A stretch of DNA of 64,000 nucleotides from Bacillota bacterium (GCA_023407575.1 JAEYLX010000038.1:37396-101395), one strand, 5' to 3'; positions 7,592 through 16,505 are shown, counted from the first letter of the stretch. Notes: a model not told the origin generated them from the sequence alone. Made by a program: numbers and translations.

Positions 7592-8671
7592 ATGAAAAAT
7601 AGATCTTTTTTAACCAATGGAGCACGCAGAATTAAACAGAAATTACTCTTACTCATTCTATTTTCCTCCATATTATTCTCTGGTTGTTCAAAGCTTACTC
7701 CAGGAGAGAGTGTGGAACCAGGGGAAAAGGAATATATTACCAGAACAGAGCTATTACTTAGTACAGTGGTTACAATTAATCTCTATGACAAGCAGGATCA
7801 GGATATTTTGGATGGATGTTTTGAGTTAATTGCAAAATATGAAGAGGTATTTTCGCGAACCAGTGAAACCAGTGAATTATATGCATTGAATCATAGGCTG
7901 CTGCCTCAAGTTGATGGTGCATATCAAATCTCTGAAGATTTAGCAGATATTATAAAGAAAGCCTTATATTATGGTGATGTATCCGAGGGTGGCTTTGATA
8001 TTTCAATTGAACCAGTTTCCTCCATTTGGGATTTCTTATCTGATCCACCAGTAATTCCCACAGAGCAACAGCTTGAGAAAGCTCTTCCCCTTGTGAATTA
8101 CAAGTATATTCATTTAAAGGATCAAACAGTAAGTTTTGAAAATGACGAGGTTCGATTAGATCTAGGTGGAATTGCCAAAGGTTATATTGCAGATCGAGTG
8201 AAAGAATATCTTAAGTCACAGGGCGTGGAAAGTGCGATCATTAATCTTGGAGGCAATGTCCTCTGTGTGGGTACCAAACCAGATGGGACACCTTTTCATA
8301 TAGGGATACAAAAGCCTTTTGCCGATAGAAATGAAACCGTTGCTGTAATGGATATTTCTGATTTGTCTGTGGGGTCCTCTGGAATCTATGAACGTTTCTT
8401 TGAAAAAGACGATATTATCTATCATCATATACTAGATACAAAAACCGGATATCCTATTCAAAACGGTGTATTATCGGTAACAATACTTTCAAAGTATTCT
8501 GTTGATGGTGAGGGTCTTAGTAAAACCTGTTTTCATTTAGGATTGGAAAAGGGACTTGAATTCATAGAAACTTTACCGGATACCTATGCGGTCTTTATTA
8601 CCTCGGATTATCAAATTTATTATTCAAAAGGTTTCAAAGATGCTATTAAAGTAACGGAAAATGAAAACTAA
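7592..8671 (+). CDS. apbE: FAD:protein FMN transferase (ApbE), lipoprotein
   Basis: ApbE enzymes use FAD and Mg2+ to attach FMN covalently to Thr/Ser of extracytoplasmic proteins (RnfG/D, NqrB/C, FMN_bind proteins). The signal peptide ends in a lipobox (LFSGC, Cys about 32), so the protein is anchored outside the membrane. Family motifs are LDLGGIAKGYIADRV, INLGGNVLCVGTKPDG and the Mg-site region YSVDGEGLSKTCFHLG. No protein with an obvious flavinylation motif is encoded in this window, so the target must lie elsewhere. It is divergent from the NusG-II/Gx pair, which supports a shared redox function. Confidence 0.92.
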   Translation: MKNRSFLTNGARRIKQKLLLLILFSSILFSGCSKLTPGESVEPGEKEYITRTELLLSTVVTINLYDKQDQDILDGCFELIAKYEEVFSRTSETSELYALNHRLLPQVDGAYQISEDLADIIKKALYYGDVSEGGFDISIEPVSSIWDFLSDPPVIPTEQQLEKALPLVNYKYIHLKDQTVSFENDEVRLDLGGIAKGYIADRVKEYLKSQGVESAIINLGGNVLCVGTKPDGTPFHIGIQKPFADRNETVAVMDISDLSVGSSGIYERFFEKDDIIYHHILDTKTGYPIQNGVLSVTILSKYSVDGEGLSKTCFHLGLEKGLEFIETLPDTYAVFITSDYQIYYSKGFKDAIKVTENEN

Positions 8672-8727
8672 AAAATACTATATTTCATGTTATGAATGAA
8701 ATATAGTTATCATAATTAATGTATGAA

Positions 8728-8778
8728 ACTGTTGAATGAAAGAAGTCATTATTTCTTCTTTGATTCAACAGTTTTTTT
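8728..8778 (+). terminator. Terminator of apbE
   Basis: ACTGTTGAAT-n-AAAGAAG pairs with CTTCTTT-GATTCAACAGT, followed by seven T residues (8772-8778). Between it and the stop codon is a second 11-bp hairpin (CTATATTTCAT/ATGAAATATAG) without a T-run. Confidence 0.85.
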
Positions 8779-8964
8779 ATTCTTTTATTCCTCTCTTCCT
8801 GTTTTTAGAACTCTTTCTATGGCAATTTATTATCTATTGCTTTTCCTCTTGAACAACACTGCACCATTACGAATATTATAGTGTATAACTGATCTTTCGT
8901 GACTGTTTTGTTAGGCAGAAAAACCGACTATGACCAGTGAATATATATGAAAGGAGCTAAGTAT

Positions 8965-9984
8965 ATGCTTTTGTTGTTTACGTTTCGTCCAAACTCATTC
9001 GCCGCTGTTATAACAACAACTTTTTCATTGGACTTAGTAATTCTTGTAATTGTTGGCTTAATTATGGTGTTAGGACTGTCCTTTGTACTTTTCTTTACAA
9101 AGAGGAAAAAGAAGAACAAACGCGAAGTGATTCCACCGTTCACTAAAATTATTGGTGATGAACCCGAGCGTGTAGCTGAGTTGAATGATGAACTGAAAAC
9201 CTTTGGGTTTGCCTATGAACCCAATCAAGATCTCTTCTATTCAATTCTAAACCCCTGGCAGCGTGAATTCGGCTATTGCAGACTGTATGATGAAGCGAGT
9301 GCTGCATTTAGTATGATTATAGATTGCGAACCGATAACCTTTGAGTACAATGGGCGAAAATGGCTCATAGAATTATGGAAAGGTCAATATGGTATGAATA
9401 CTGGAGGGGAGGTCGGCATTTATTATACTACAGGGTCAAATCTTAACATCCCCGGCTTTTTTAACGGTACCTTCTATCATGCACCTAAGGATGATGAATG
9501 TATTAATATGTCCTTTGCTCTCCGTAAGAATGGAAATCTACTTTTTACTAGGAGTGCATATCACTGGTGGCTAACAGGATTTAAATTAGGAGAATTTTCA
9601 CATCCCAAGGAAATAACGATGGATATTACACTGGATTTATATGACAGAAAAATGGCAAATGTCTTTGCTGTTGCGCTAAAAAAAGCTGGATATCAGGAGG
9701 ATGAATTCAGTGTGCAAGGCTATCGCGTTAATATACATTATGATAAGCCTCATACGAAGCAACCGATGACAAGGACTGCATTTACAGACTATATTATGCA
9801 ACGCAATAATGAAAGTCTATGTACTTCTTACAGCCAATTAACCTCTGAATATACAGACACGCTGGATAAACTCGAACTTGCACGAGATGAATCTCCTAAT
9901 ATGTATAGCCGAATCATGACGATTGGCCGACCTATGGGAGCTTTTGAATCTTATAGTAAATTAAAAGACCATTTCGAAGATTAA
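8965..9984 (+). CDS. DUF4474 domain membrane protein
   Basis: The start is the ATG 8 nt behind AAAGGAG; an upstream ATG at 8947 overlaps that site. One N-terminal transmembrane helix (about residues 15-40, LVILVIVGLIMVLGLSFVLFF) is followed by a basic KRKKKNKR stop-transfer, so the bulk is cytoplasmic. Residues ~60-330 match the DUF4474 signature as I recall it: LNPWQREFGYCRLYDEASA, IIDCEPITFEY, KWLIELWKGQYGMNTGGEVGIYYT. The function is unknown. The WIEFWKGQYG-type core is rich in aromatics and suggests binding of a small molecule or lipid (inference). It is 26 nt upstream of, and probably cotranscribed with, the phosphoesterase. Confidence 0.75.
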   Translation: MLLLFTFRPNSFAAVITTTFSLDLVILVIVGLIMVLGLSFVLFFTKRKKKNKREVIPPFTKIIGDEPERVAELNDELKTFGFAYEPNQDLFYSILNPWQREFGYCRLYDEASAAFSMIIDCEPITFEYNGRKWLIELWKGQYGMNTGGEVGIYYTTGSNLNIPGFFNGTFYHAPKDDECINMSFALRKNGNLLFTRSAYHWWLTGFKLGEFSHPKEITMDITLDLYDRKMANVFAVALKKAGYQEDEFSVQGYRVNIHYDKPHTKQPMTRTAFTDYIMQRNNESLCTSYSQLTSEYTDTLDKLELARDESPNMYSRIMTIGRPMGAFESYSKLKDHFED

Positions 9985-10010
9985 TGTAGTAATGAGAAGG
10001 GAGTGAGTTT

Positions 10011-10919
10011 TTGTCTGTAACTAAGCGTTTATCAAAGGTTCTAGCGACTTCAAAGGTAATACCATTTGATGATACCTCCCGCATTATTATTATGAGTGAC
10101 TGTCATAGAGGTAATGGCAGCTGGGGAGATAACTTTTCAGGCAATCAAAATCTCTATTTTGCAGCTATGTATTACTATTATGAAAATGATTTTTCTTATA
10201 TTGAGCTGGGAGATGGCGACGAACTTTGGGAAAACAGAAATATTGATGACATTATTAACGCCCATAGTGATGCTTACTGGTTAATGTCACTGTTCTATAG
10301 AGATAATCGATTATTTATGATTTATGGAAACCACGACATTATAAAAAAGGATCAGAAATACGTACAGACAAAATGTCAATCCTTCTATTGTGATAGTATG
10401 AATTCAAAAGTAGCATTATTTCCAGGCATTAAAATTGAGGAAGGATTGGTATTAAGTTATCAAAACACAAGGAATACCATCTTCCTTACCCATGGTCATC
10501 AAGCAGATTTTCTAAATGATAAGCTATGGAAATTATCTCGATTTCTTGTTCGATATCTATGGGGACCGCTTGAACTTATTGGTATAAAAGATCCAACAAG
10601 TACTTCGAAAAATGATAGTAAAAAAAGTAACGTTGAAAAGCATCTGATGGATTGGTCAAAGCAAAAGAATCAATTCATGATCTGCGGACATACACATCGA
10701 CCGGTATTCCCGCAACCAAACGAGGTGCATTACTTTAATGATGGAAGTTGTGTTCATCCGAGATGTATAACTGGCATAGAGATAAGAAATGGCACCATAT
10801 CCTTAGTTAAATGGGCAATTATGACAAAGCCGGATCGTACCTTATATGTAGGACGCGAGGTATTAGAAGGTCCAGTTCGCTTAACGGAGTACTTTGATAC
10901 TAATTATAATAGACGATAA
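10011..10919 (+). CDS. Calcineurin-like metallophosphoesterase, LpxH-like
   Basis: The start is TTG, behind AGAAGGGAG. The dimetal phosphoesterase motifs appear in order: SDCHRG (Asp30, His32), GDGDE, YGNHD, LTHGH, and CGHTHRP near the C-terminus. The spacing and the extra FLNDKLWKLSRFLVR segment recall the UDP-2,3-diacylglucosamine hydrolase (LpxH/YbbF) branch, yet a Gram-positive host makes no lipid A, so the substrate is probably another pyrophosphate or phospholipid. There is no signal peptide. It is the second gene of a pair with the DUF4474 protein, which could localise it at the membrane. Confidence 0.85.
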   Translation: MSVTKRLSKVLATSKVIPFDDTSRIIIMSDCHRGNGSWGDNFSGNQNLYFAAMYYYYENDFSYIELGDGDELWENRNIDDIINAHSDAYWLMSLFYRDNRLFMIYGNHDIIKKDQKYVQTKCQSFYCDSMNSKVALFPGIKIEEGLVLSYQNTRNTIFLTHGHQADFLNDKLWKLSRFLVRYLWGPLELIGIKDPTSTSKNDSKKSNVEKHLMDWSKQKNQFMICGHTHRPVFPQPNEVHYFNDGSCVHPRCITGIEIRNGTISLVKWAIMTKPDRTLYVGREVLEGPVRLTEYFDTNYNRR

Positions 10920-10951
10920 TCCGTTCTCTTTCATTTCTATTCTTATCAAAT

Positions 10952-11016
10952 ATTGGGCATAAGAAGTTGTATTCGCACTTTCTCATGCCCAATTTCAAAA
11001 TAGGAATCAACTTCTT
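10952..11016. repeat. Two interleaved inverted repeats between convergent genes
   Basis: ATTGGGCAT (10952-10960) pairs with ATGCCCAAT (10985-10993). AAGAAGTTG (10961-10969) pairs with CAACTTCTT (11008-11016). The arms interleave, so the transcript can form either hairpin or an H-type pseudoknot. Neither has a strong T-run. They may jointly end the converging transcripts. Confidence 0.55.
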
Positions 11017-11039
11017 GTAACGTTTCAGATCAAAGCTCT

Positions 11040-11606
11040 TTACTTTTTCTTTCTAACAGAGTATCCAAATTTCCCAAGCAATTCGCCTAAGGCATAATAC
11101 TCTCCATGCGAATAAACAATTAGTCCGGATTGATTTAGATGAAAGCGGCCCTTTTCATCCATAAAACGCTTGTCTACTCCAACCCTGACTACTTCTGCCA
11201 GGAACATATCATGTGATCCTAAAGGAATGATATCTTTTACAACACATTCAATATTAACGGGTGATTCTGCTACAATTGGTGCAGAAATGTCACTGCCTGC
11301 CATTGGAGTTAACTTCATTGCCTGGAACTTATCTCCGTCTCTGCCAGAACGGACACCACAATAATCAGCTTGCTTCACTAGATCTTTTGTAACAAGATTT
11401 ATTGCAAACTCCCTGCTCTCTTTAATCAGATCATAGGAATATCGTTCTTTTCGCACAGAAATAGATACCATGGCTGGACTTGAACATATTGTTCCTGCCC
11501 ATGCAACAGTAATAATGTTGGGCTTTTCCATACTACCACAGCTTACCATTACAGCAGGTATTGGATATAACATATTTCCTGGCTTCCAGTATTCTTTTTC
11601 AAACAT
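11040..11606 (-). CDS. Flavin reductase family protein (FMN-binding split barrel)
   Basis: This is a 188-residue protein of the flavin reductase-like domain. It has the characteristic N-terminus (YPIPAVMVSCG, NIITVAWAGTICSSPAMVSISVRKERYSYDLI) and the FxxNLV segment (EFAINLVTKDL) that contacts FMN. Clostridial members bind FMN and reduce flavins or act in electron transfer with NAD(P)H; the partner is unknown. ADYCGVRSGRDGDKF is conserved in this subgroup. The RBS is GAGGAGAAT. It is monocistronic and convergent with the phosphoesterase. Confidence 0.85.
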   Translation of the reverse strand: MFEKEYWKPGNMLYPIPAVMVSCGSMEKPNIITVAWAGTICSSPAMVSISVRKERYSYDLIKESREFAINLVTKDLVKQADYCGVRSGRDGDKFQAMKLTPMAGSDISAPIVAESPVNIECVVKDIIPLGSHDMFLAEVVRVGVDKRFMDEKGRFHLNQSGLIVYSHGEYYALGELLGKFGYSVRKKK

Positions 11607-11881
11607 AAATTCTCCTCTTAGATTTATAACTTAATAGTCGGTAAAATATATTAATGTACCAGCTTTAAAAACATCAAACCTTAATTATACTACACGAATT
11701 AATTATAGAATCAAAACATTGTTTCAATATTATCTGTTTCTTACTTCACTGTCAATCCAGAATTTTATGTACTGAAGCAAAATCAAGCATATCGCTGGAC
11801 TGATAAGATTTTATAGAATAATCCTGTGTAGAACACGCCATACTATACAAGAATTTAATAATATTTGAAAGGAGAAGCCTC

Positions 11882-12073
11882 ATGAAAGCATTTGTTGACC
11901 AGGATGGCTGCATTAGCTGTGGATTATGCATTGATATCTGCCCAGAGGTTTTCAGCTATAATGAAAATGATATTTCACAGGCAATTGAGGGAGATATCCC
12001 AAAAGATGCCGAGAAAAATGCCGAGGAAGCCAGAGATGGCTGTCCAGTAAGTGTTATTGATATATCAGCATAA
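11882..12073 (+). CDS. Ferredoxin, single [4Fe-4S]
   Basis: A 63-residue electron carrier. Cys10, Cys13, Cys16 and Cys54 are the expected cluster ligands, and Cys20 is the extra cysteine seen in Thermotoga-type monocluster ferredoxins. The second cluster motif of 2[4Fe-4S] clostridial ferredoxins is absent. The protein is acidic, as expected for partners such as pyruvate:ferredoxin oxidoreductase, which is encoded 11 kb away. AAAGGAG precedes the ATG by 8 nt. The gene is monocistronic. Confidence 0.93.
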   Translation: MKAFVDQDGCISCGLCIDICPEVFSYNENDISQAIEGDIPKDAEKNAEEARDGCPVSVIDISA

Positions 12074-12136
12074 GATTCTTTGCTTAACAATCAATGTCAT
12101 TTCATAATGCCCATTATAAAAGAAGAACTTTAAAAA

Positions 12137-12204
12137 GTACGGATAACAACATCCCAAAGGTAAGGCTTCGACGGCCTACGTTTGGACCATATTGCTATCC
12201 GTGC
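12137..12204 (+). other. Conserved-looking structured RNA element or terminator after the ferredoxin gene
   Basis: The outer helix GTACGGATAAC/GCTATCCGTGC (10 of 11 pairs) encloses CCAAA/TTTGG and GTAxGGC/GCCTAC with a 7-nt loop. The following bases, CTTTCTCTATTTT, are U-rich but interrupted; on the other strand the outer helix ends in CTTTTT. It may be an elaborate terminator for the ferredoxin gene or a cis element for the GNAT gene 114 nt downstream. I could not match it to a riboswitch I know. Confidence 0.45.
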
Positions 12205-12317
12205 TTTCTCTATTTTCGTTTCTCCTTTTATATTGTTCACTTTTCTTTATTACCATTTTCTGCTATAGTTATTACACTCGATATAATTAAGAGTTCAATT
12301 CAGAAAGGAGCATAATT

Positions 12318-12602
12318 ATGAATTATATCCATGATAGTAATAAAATCTATCTTAACAATGAAAACAATCAAATGATAGCGGTGGTTACCTTTCCCAAAGT
12401 GGAAGAAGGGATTGTCAATATTGATCACACTTATGTGGATGGTTCTCTGCGTGGGCAAGGAATCGCTGGTAAGCTAATGGAAGCAGCCGTTGCCCATTTG
12501 CGGGAGAATAGTTTAAAGGCAAAGCTTTCCTGTAGTTATGCAGTAAAATGGTTTGAGGAACATCCAGAATGCTCTGACCTAATTGTCAGAAACTATCATT
12601 GA
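12318..12602 (+). CDS. Small GNAT-like N-acetyltransferase (YjdJ/GtnA type)
   Basis: A 94-residue minimal acetyltransferase fold of the PF14542 type. It has the beta strand IVNIDHTYVDGSLRGQGIAGKLMEAAV with the acetyl-CoA pyrophosphate loop RGQGIAG, then the KLSCSYAVKWFEEHPE block that ends nearly all members. The substrate is unknown. AGAAAGGAG lies 8 nt before the ATG. Its 3' end faces the ABC permease, with 64 AT-rich bases and no clear terminator between them. Confidence 0.88.
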   Translation: MNYIHDSNKIYLNNENNQMIAVVTFPKVEEGIVNIDHTYVDGSLRGQGIAGKLMEAAVAHLRENSLKAKLSCSYAVKWFEEHPECSDLIVRNYH

Positions 12603-12666
12603 TTATTTTTTATAATTATTTTGGATATTATCCTTAATAATTACGATTATTTAATTATAGTTACGT

Positions 12667-15351
12667 TTATTCAATACTCTTTAGGGATTCCACCATATTG
12701 ATTTTCTTCAGTTTGAAAAACATTACAAAGTTAACAAAGGCTGAGAAGAAAAGGGTTAATAAAGTACTATAAACAAAACTGCTTGGATTGATATTTCTGC
12801 CAAACATTGTCATATCTATTTCCACTGTTGTTATGACATATTGATGCAGTAGAATTCCAAAGAAAATCCCAAATATAATTCCCATCAAGGTAAGAACAAT
12901 GTTTTCACGGTAAACATAAGCTGCTGTTTCATTACTGTAAAAGCCAAGAACCTTGATGGTAGCCAGTTCTCTCCTTCGTTCATTTATATTAATATTGTTT
13001 AGGTTGTATAGGACTACAAAGGCTAATGCCCCGGCAGCAACGATTAATACAATAACTACAATATTTAAGCTAACCAGAACATTGGAAAGCATTGTTTTAA
13101 AATATTTTGTATAGGAAACACCGGAGGCTGCGGGATATTTGAGCAATTGGTTCATCACTTGTTGTTCAATATCCTCGCCTCTGTCTGCTAGTTTAATAAA
13201 AAGCTCATTATACTGTACTTCTTTATGAAATAGTTTTTGATAAAGATTTGGTGTTATATAAATATAATGCATCAGGTAATTCTCTGTAATGGCGGTAACC
13301 TTCGTGGTGACCTCCTGATCTCCTTCTTTGATACCAATGGTATCTCCTACCTTTATCCCTAACATTCTAGCCATATGCTCTGTAAGTATGACTCCATCGT
13401 CCGTTAGTGAATTAGGGCTATGATCTATTCTGTTACGCAAAACGATAAACTCAGTTAATTTATCACCCTCTTGCGGAACATACATAGTGACACTTTTTGT
13501 ACTTCCTTCAAAAATAAGGTCAACTGCAATGTTTCTTACGGTAATCGAAGCTGCGATTTGATCCAGCTCTCTTACTTCTGTTTCCAAGGCTTCTACTTCA
13601 CTGGAAGCAGCTGTATTATCCACAGTGACGGCTGCGTCATAAAGCATAAGTTCACTGAATTGTCTTGTGGAGATAACGAAGATGGAATCTCTAATTCCGA
13701 AACCTACTAACATAAGCGCCATACACCCGCCAATACCAAAGATAGTCATGAAAAAACGCTTCTTATATCTTAAGAGGTTTCTAACAGTTGCCTTCCAAGT
13801 GAAACTAAGCATTCTCCATAAAATTGGTATGCGTTCCATTAAGACTCTTTTACCACTCTTTGGCGCAACTGGACGCATTAACCTGGCAGGTTTATCCAGT
13901 AATTCCTTATAACATGCCATAAAGGTTGCAATACCCACGGTAAGAACGGATATCACCGTAGCTAAGGCGGCATAGTAGATATTAAAAGGGGTAATTACTT
14001 CTGGAATACCTCTATATAAGATTTTATAAGCAGTGATGATGACTGTTGGAAGTATTTTCAAACCAATTGCAGCTCCAACAAGACTACCGCCCAGGGTTGC
14101 TAAAAGAGCATACAGCATGTATTTCATTGCAATTGACATCTTGGAGTAACCAAGTGCTTTCAGTGTACCAATTTGCACTCTCTGCTCCTCTACCATTCTT
14201 GTCATGGTGGTTAAGCTGATCAGTGCAGCGACTAAGAAAAAGATAGCAGGAAACACACCAGCAATTGCACCAATACGATCCGAGTTTTGCTCATATTCTA
14301 CATAGGACTCCAAGCTATTACGATCAAGCACATACCATTTAGGCACAGATAGCTTTGCCAGTTCTTCTTTTGCTTCTAAAATGTTTTTCTCTGCCTCTTC
14401 GAATTTTGCACTTGCTGCTTCTTGTTCCTGTTTTAGCTTCTCTTGTGATATAATAAGTTCATCTTCACTAAGACCAGCTAAGGATAATGACTGCATTGCC
14501 TGTTGCAGTTCAGTTTCAGCCTTCATTTTTGCAGCTGCTACTTCCTGTTCAGATTGTAAAATTTGCTTATTACCCTCTTGATATAATTTATCATAACGAA
14601 GCTGAGCTCTTGTGGTTGCAATACCTTTTACTCTAGTTAATACTTCTTCCACTTGCTGGTCATATGCTTCGGTATAGACAGTCAGATCTTTCGCTCCTTG
14701 AACCGAAGCATATACCGATGTATAAACCTCAAGATTAAAGGCTTCCGGAAGTGTAACCATAAAGCCATTAACTTCACCATTCCCTATATCCGTGTTTCCT
14801 CTTTGAAAAGAAAGATAATATGGAGTATATCCTGCACCAACAATAGTGTATTTATTAAGTTTTAGAGTATCGGTAAGCTCCTTATCCGATCCGGAGTATA
14901 CTTCAATGGAATCTCCAATCTGCAAATCGGAGTTATCAAGAATATGCTGATCCAAAAGAATTTCATCCGTTTGTTCCGGTAATCGCCCCTGACTTAAGGA
15001 ATATAGATTTAGATTATTTGTTAAAGATACCACTTCTAAAACAAATTCTTTATTACCGGCATCACTAACTACATGTGTAGAATAAACTGGCTCGACCACT
15101 TCTACACCCGTAGTATCTGCAATTGCTTGCACATCGTCCTTGGTCAAACCTAAAGTGCTTAATACTCTTATATCCATTAAACGATTTGTATCGAAATAGT
15201 GATCTGCGGTTAACCTCATATCGGGCTTCGTTGCTCTAAGGCCTGCAAAAAAAGCCACCCCTAATGCAACGATTAGAAAGATGGATAGAAAACGATTTAA
15301 GGTCTTTTTTATCTCCATAAAGAAATCTTTCCATAACGCTCTTTTCCTCAT
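12667..15351 (-). CDS. ABC transporter permease, FtsX/MacB-like, two FtsX domains
   Basis: The product is about 894 residues. TM1 (about 16-36) is followed by a large extracytoplasmic domain, a coiled coil at ~250-340 (Gln/Glu/Ala-rich), then a three-helix FtsX domain (~365-485). A second TM, an extracytoplasmic domain and a second FtsX domain (~770-890, NLNNININERRRELATIKVLGF) follow. The repeat RVQIGTLKALGYS/RELATIKVLGFY is the usual coupling motif facing the ATPase. Such clostridial pairs act in peptide or lipoprotein export or envelope stress. I place the start at the ATG 6 nt behind GAGG; a longer frame starts inside the RBS. Confidence 0.88.
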   Translation of the reverse strand: MRKRALWKDFFMEIKKTLNRFLSIFLIVALGVAFFAGLRATKPDMRLTADHYFDTNRLMDIRVLSTLGLTKDDVQAIADTTGVEVVEPVYSTHVVSDAGNKEFVLEVVSLTNNLNLYSLSQGRLPEQTDEILLDQHILDNSDLQIGDSIEVYSGSDKELTDTLKLNKYTIVGAGYTPYYLSFQRGNTDIGNGEVNGFMVTLPEAFNLEVYTSVYASVQGAKDLTVYTEAYDQQVEEVLTRVKGIATTRAQLRYDKLYQEGNKQILQSEQEVAAAKMKAETELQQAMQSLSLAGLSEDELIISQEKLKQEQEAASAKFEEAEKNILEAKEELAKLSVPKWYVLDRNSLESYVEYEQNSDRIGAIAGVFPAIFFLVAALISLTTMTRMVEEQRVQIGTLKALGYSKMSIAMKYMLYALLATLGGSLVGAAIGLKILPTVIITAYKILYRGIPEVITPFNIYYAALATVISVLTVGIATFMACYKELLDKPARLMRPVAPKSGKRVLMERIPILWRMLSFTWKATVRNLLRYKKRFFMTIFGIGGCMALMLVGFGIRDSIFVISTRQFSELMLYDAAVTVDNTAASSEVEALETEVRELDQIAASITVRNIAVDLIFEGSTKSVTMYVPQEGDKLTEFIVLRNRIDHSPNSLTDDGVILTEHMARMLGIKVGDTIGIKEGDQEVTTKVTAITENYLMHYIYITPNLYQKLFHKEVQYNELFIKLADRGEDIEQQVMNQLLKYPAASGVSYTKYFKTMLSNVLVSLNIVVIVLIVAAGALAFVVLYNLNNININERRRELATIKVLGFYSNETAAYVYRENIVLTLMGIIFGIFFGILLHQYVITTVEIDMTMFGRNINPSSFVYSTLLTLFFSAFVNFVMFFKLKKINMVESLKSIE

Positions 15352-15377
15352 ATTACACCTCATTTCTAAGCGTCAAT

Positions 15378-15437
15378 AGATTGTACCCAGGATAACGCAG
15401 GTACAATCTTTGCGGATGAAAGCTCTTTACAGCTTTC
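15378..15437 (-). promoter_or_regulatory. Two hairpins between the ABC ATPase and permease genes
   Basis: AGATTGTACC/GGTACAATCT (10 bp, perfect, 12-nt loop, 15378-15409) and GAAAGCT/AGCTTTC (15418-15437) fill the 92-nt gap. Neither has a T-run, so processing or stabilisation of the upstream ATPase mRNA is more likely than termination. Confidence 0.45.
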
Positions 15438-15443
15438 ATTTTC

Positions 15444-16148
15444 CTACCATTCAATTGTCTCTACAGACACTGGACTATCATTCATAGTAACCTGTGATAC
15501 TTTACCGTTTTTAATCTTGATAATTCGATCAGCCATTGGTGTTAATGCAGAGTTGTGCGTAATAACGATGACTGTCATATTTCTTTCTCTGCAGGTATCT
15601 TGCAATAGTTTTAGAATGGCCTTTCCTGTTAAATAATCAAGCGCTCCGGTAGGTTCGTCACATAAAAGAAGCTTTGGATTTTTCGCCAGGGCTCTTGCAA
15701 TTGCAACTCTTTGCTGCTCTCCACCAGATAATTGTGCTGGGAAATTGTTCATCCGCTCCACTAAGCCAACTTCTTTTAAAACCAATTCAGGATCTAAAGG
15801 TTCCTTGCAGATTTGCGAAGCGAGTTCAACATTTTCCTTTGCTGTAAGATTTTGAACAAGATTATAAAACTGAAAAACGAACCCAATTTCTTCCCTTCGA
15901 TATTTTGTTAATTGTTTTTCTTTATATTTTGTAATATCATTTTCTGCCACCAGGACGGAACCTTCCGTTGCAGTGTCCATACCTCCAAGAATATTTAAGA
16001 CCGTAGTTTTACCTGCTCCACTTTGGCCAACTACAACCACAAATTCGCCTTCCTCTATAGTAAATTCTACGCCGTCCAGCGCATTAATTTCAACTTCCCC
16101 CATGTGATAAGTCTTTTTTACATTTTCCAGTTTAATAAATTCAGCCAT
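15444..16148 (-). CDS. ABC transporter ATP-binding protein (LolD/MacB type)
   Basis: A 234-residue ATPase subunit. Walker A is GQSGAGKTT, the Q-loop region is FVFQFYNL, the signature is LSGGEQQRVAIARAL, Walker B is LLLCDEPTGALD and the H-loop is IVITHN. The MGEVEINALDGV start and the GALDYLTG D-loop place it in the MacB/LolD group, which partners FtsX-type permeases by mechanotransmission and not by classic translocation. It lies directly upstream of such a permease and is surely its partner. TGGGAGGTTAAG precedes the ATG. Confidence 0.93.
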   Translation of the reverse strand: MAEFIKLENVKKTYHMGEVEINALDGVEFTIEEGEFVVVVGQSGAGKTTVLNILGGMDTATEGSVLVAENDITKYKEKQLTKYRREEIGFVFQFYNLVQNLTAKENVELASQICKEPLDPELVLKEVGLVERMNNFPAQLSGGEQQRVAIARALAKNPKLLLCDEPTGALDYLTGKAILKLLQDTCRERNMTVIVITHNSALTPMADRIIKIKNGKVSQVTMNDSPVSVETIEW

Positions 16149-16236
16149 CTTAACCTCCCATATCTACTCTATGTTTTTATCATCCAAGCAGGAAGATAAA
16201 TTAAAGTGTAAAAACTTTTATCTAATCGTTATGTTT

Positions 16237-16250
16237 TGTACATTTGTACA
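16237..16250. promoter_or_regulatory. Tandem TGTACA site in the ABC/DUF421 divergent gap
   Basis: TGTACA-tt-TGTACA lies about 90 bp before the ABC ATPase start. It is a plausible dimeric repressor site. The rest of the 357-bp gap holds a small hairpin (AGCTCAT/ATGAGC near 16276-16293) without a T-run and no consensus promoter that I would trust. Confidence 0.3.
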
Positions 16251-16505
16251 TTTTCTATTTACTGAAGTGATGGAGTAGCTCATTTTAATGAGCCACTATC
16301 TTATTATTTCCTATTTTAAGCTTATTTTCCAAATGTAACAATATTTTATTTATGAATTCTTTCTAAATTACCTTTGAAATACGTCTCTAAACGGTTTTTA
16401 TGTCTTAAAATAATGTGGTAAAAGTTGATAATAGTAATAATTCATATTTTGCTTATTATTGTAAATGCTATTGCTATCAAAACCTTTCTTTGGAGGTCAA
16501 TATAA

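Noticed and set aside
12094..12315. A 73-codon open frame between the ferredoxin and GNAT genes
   Set aside because: It has no ribosome-binding site, its composition is erratic (Phe/Tyr/Arg-rich), and it lies across the structured element, so it is unlikely to be translated.
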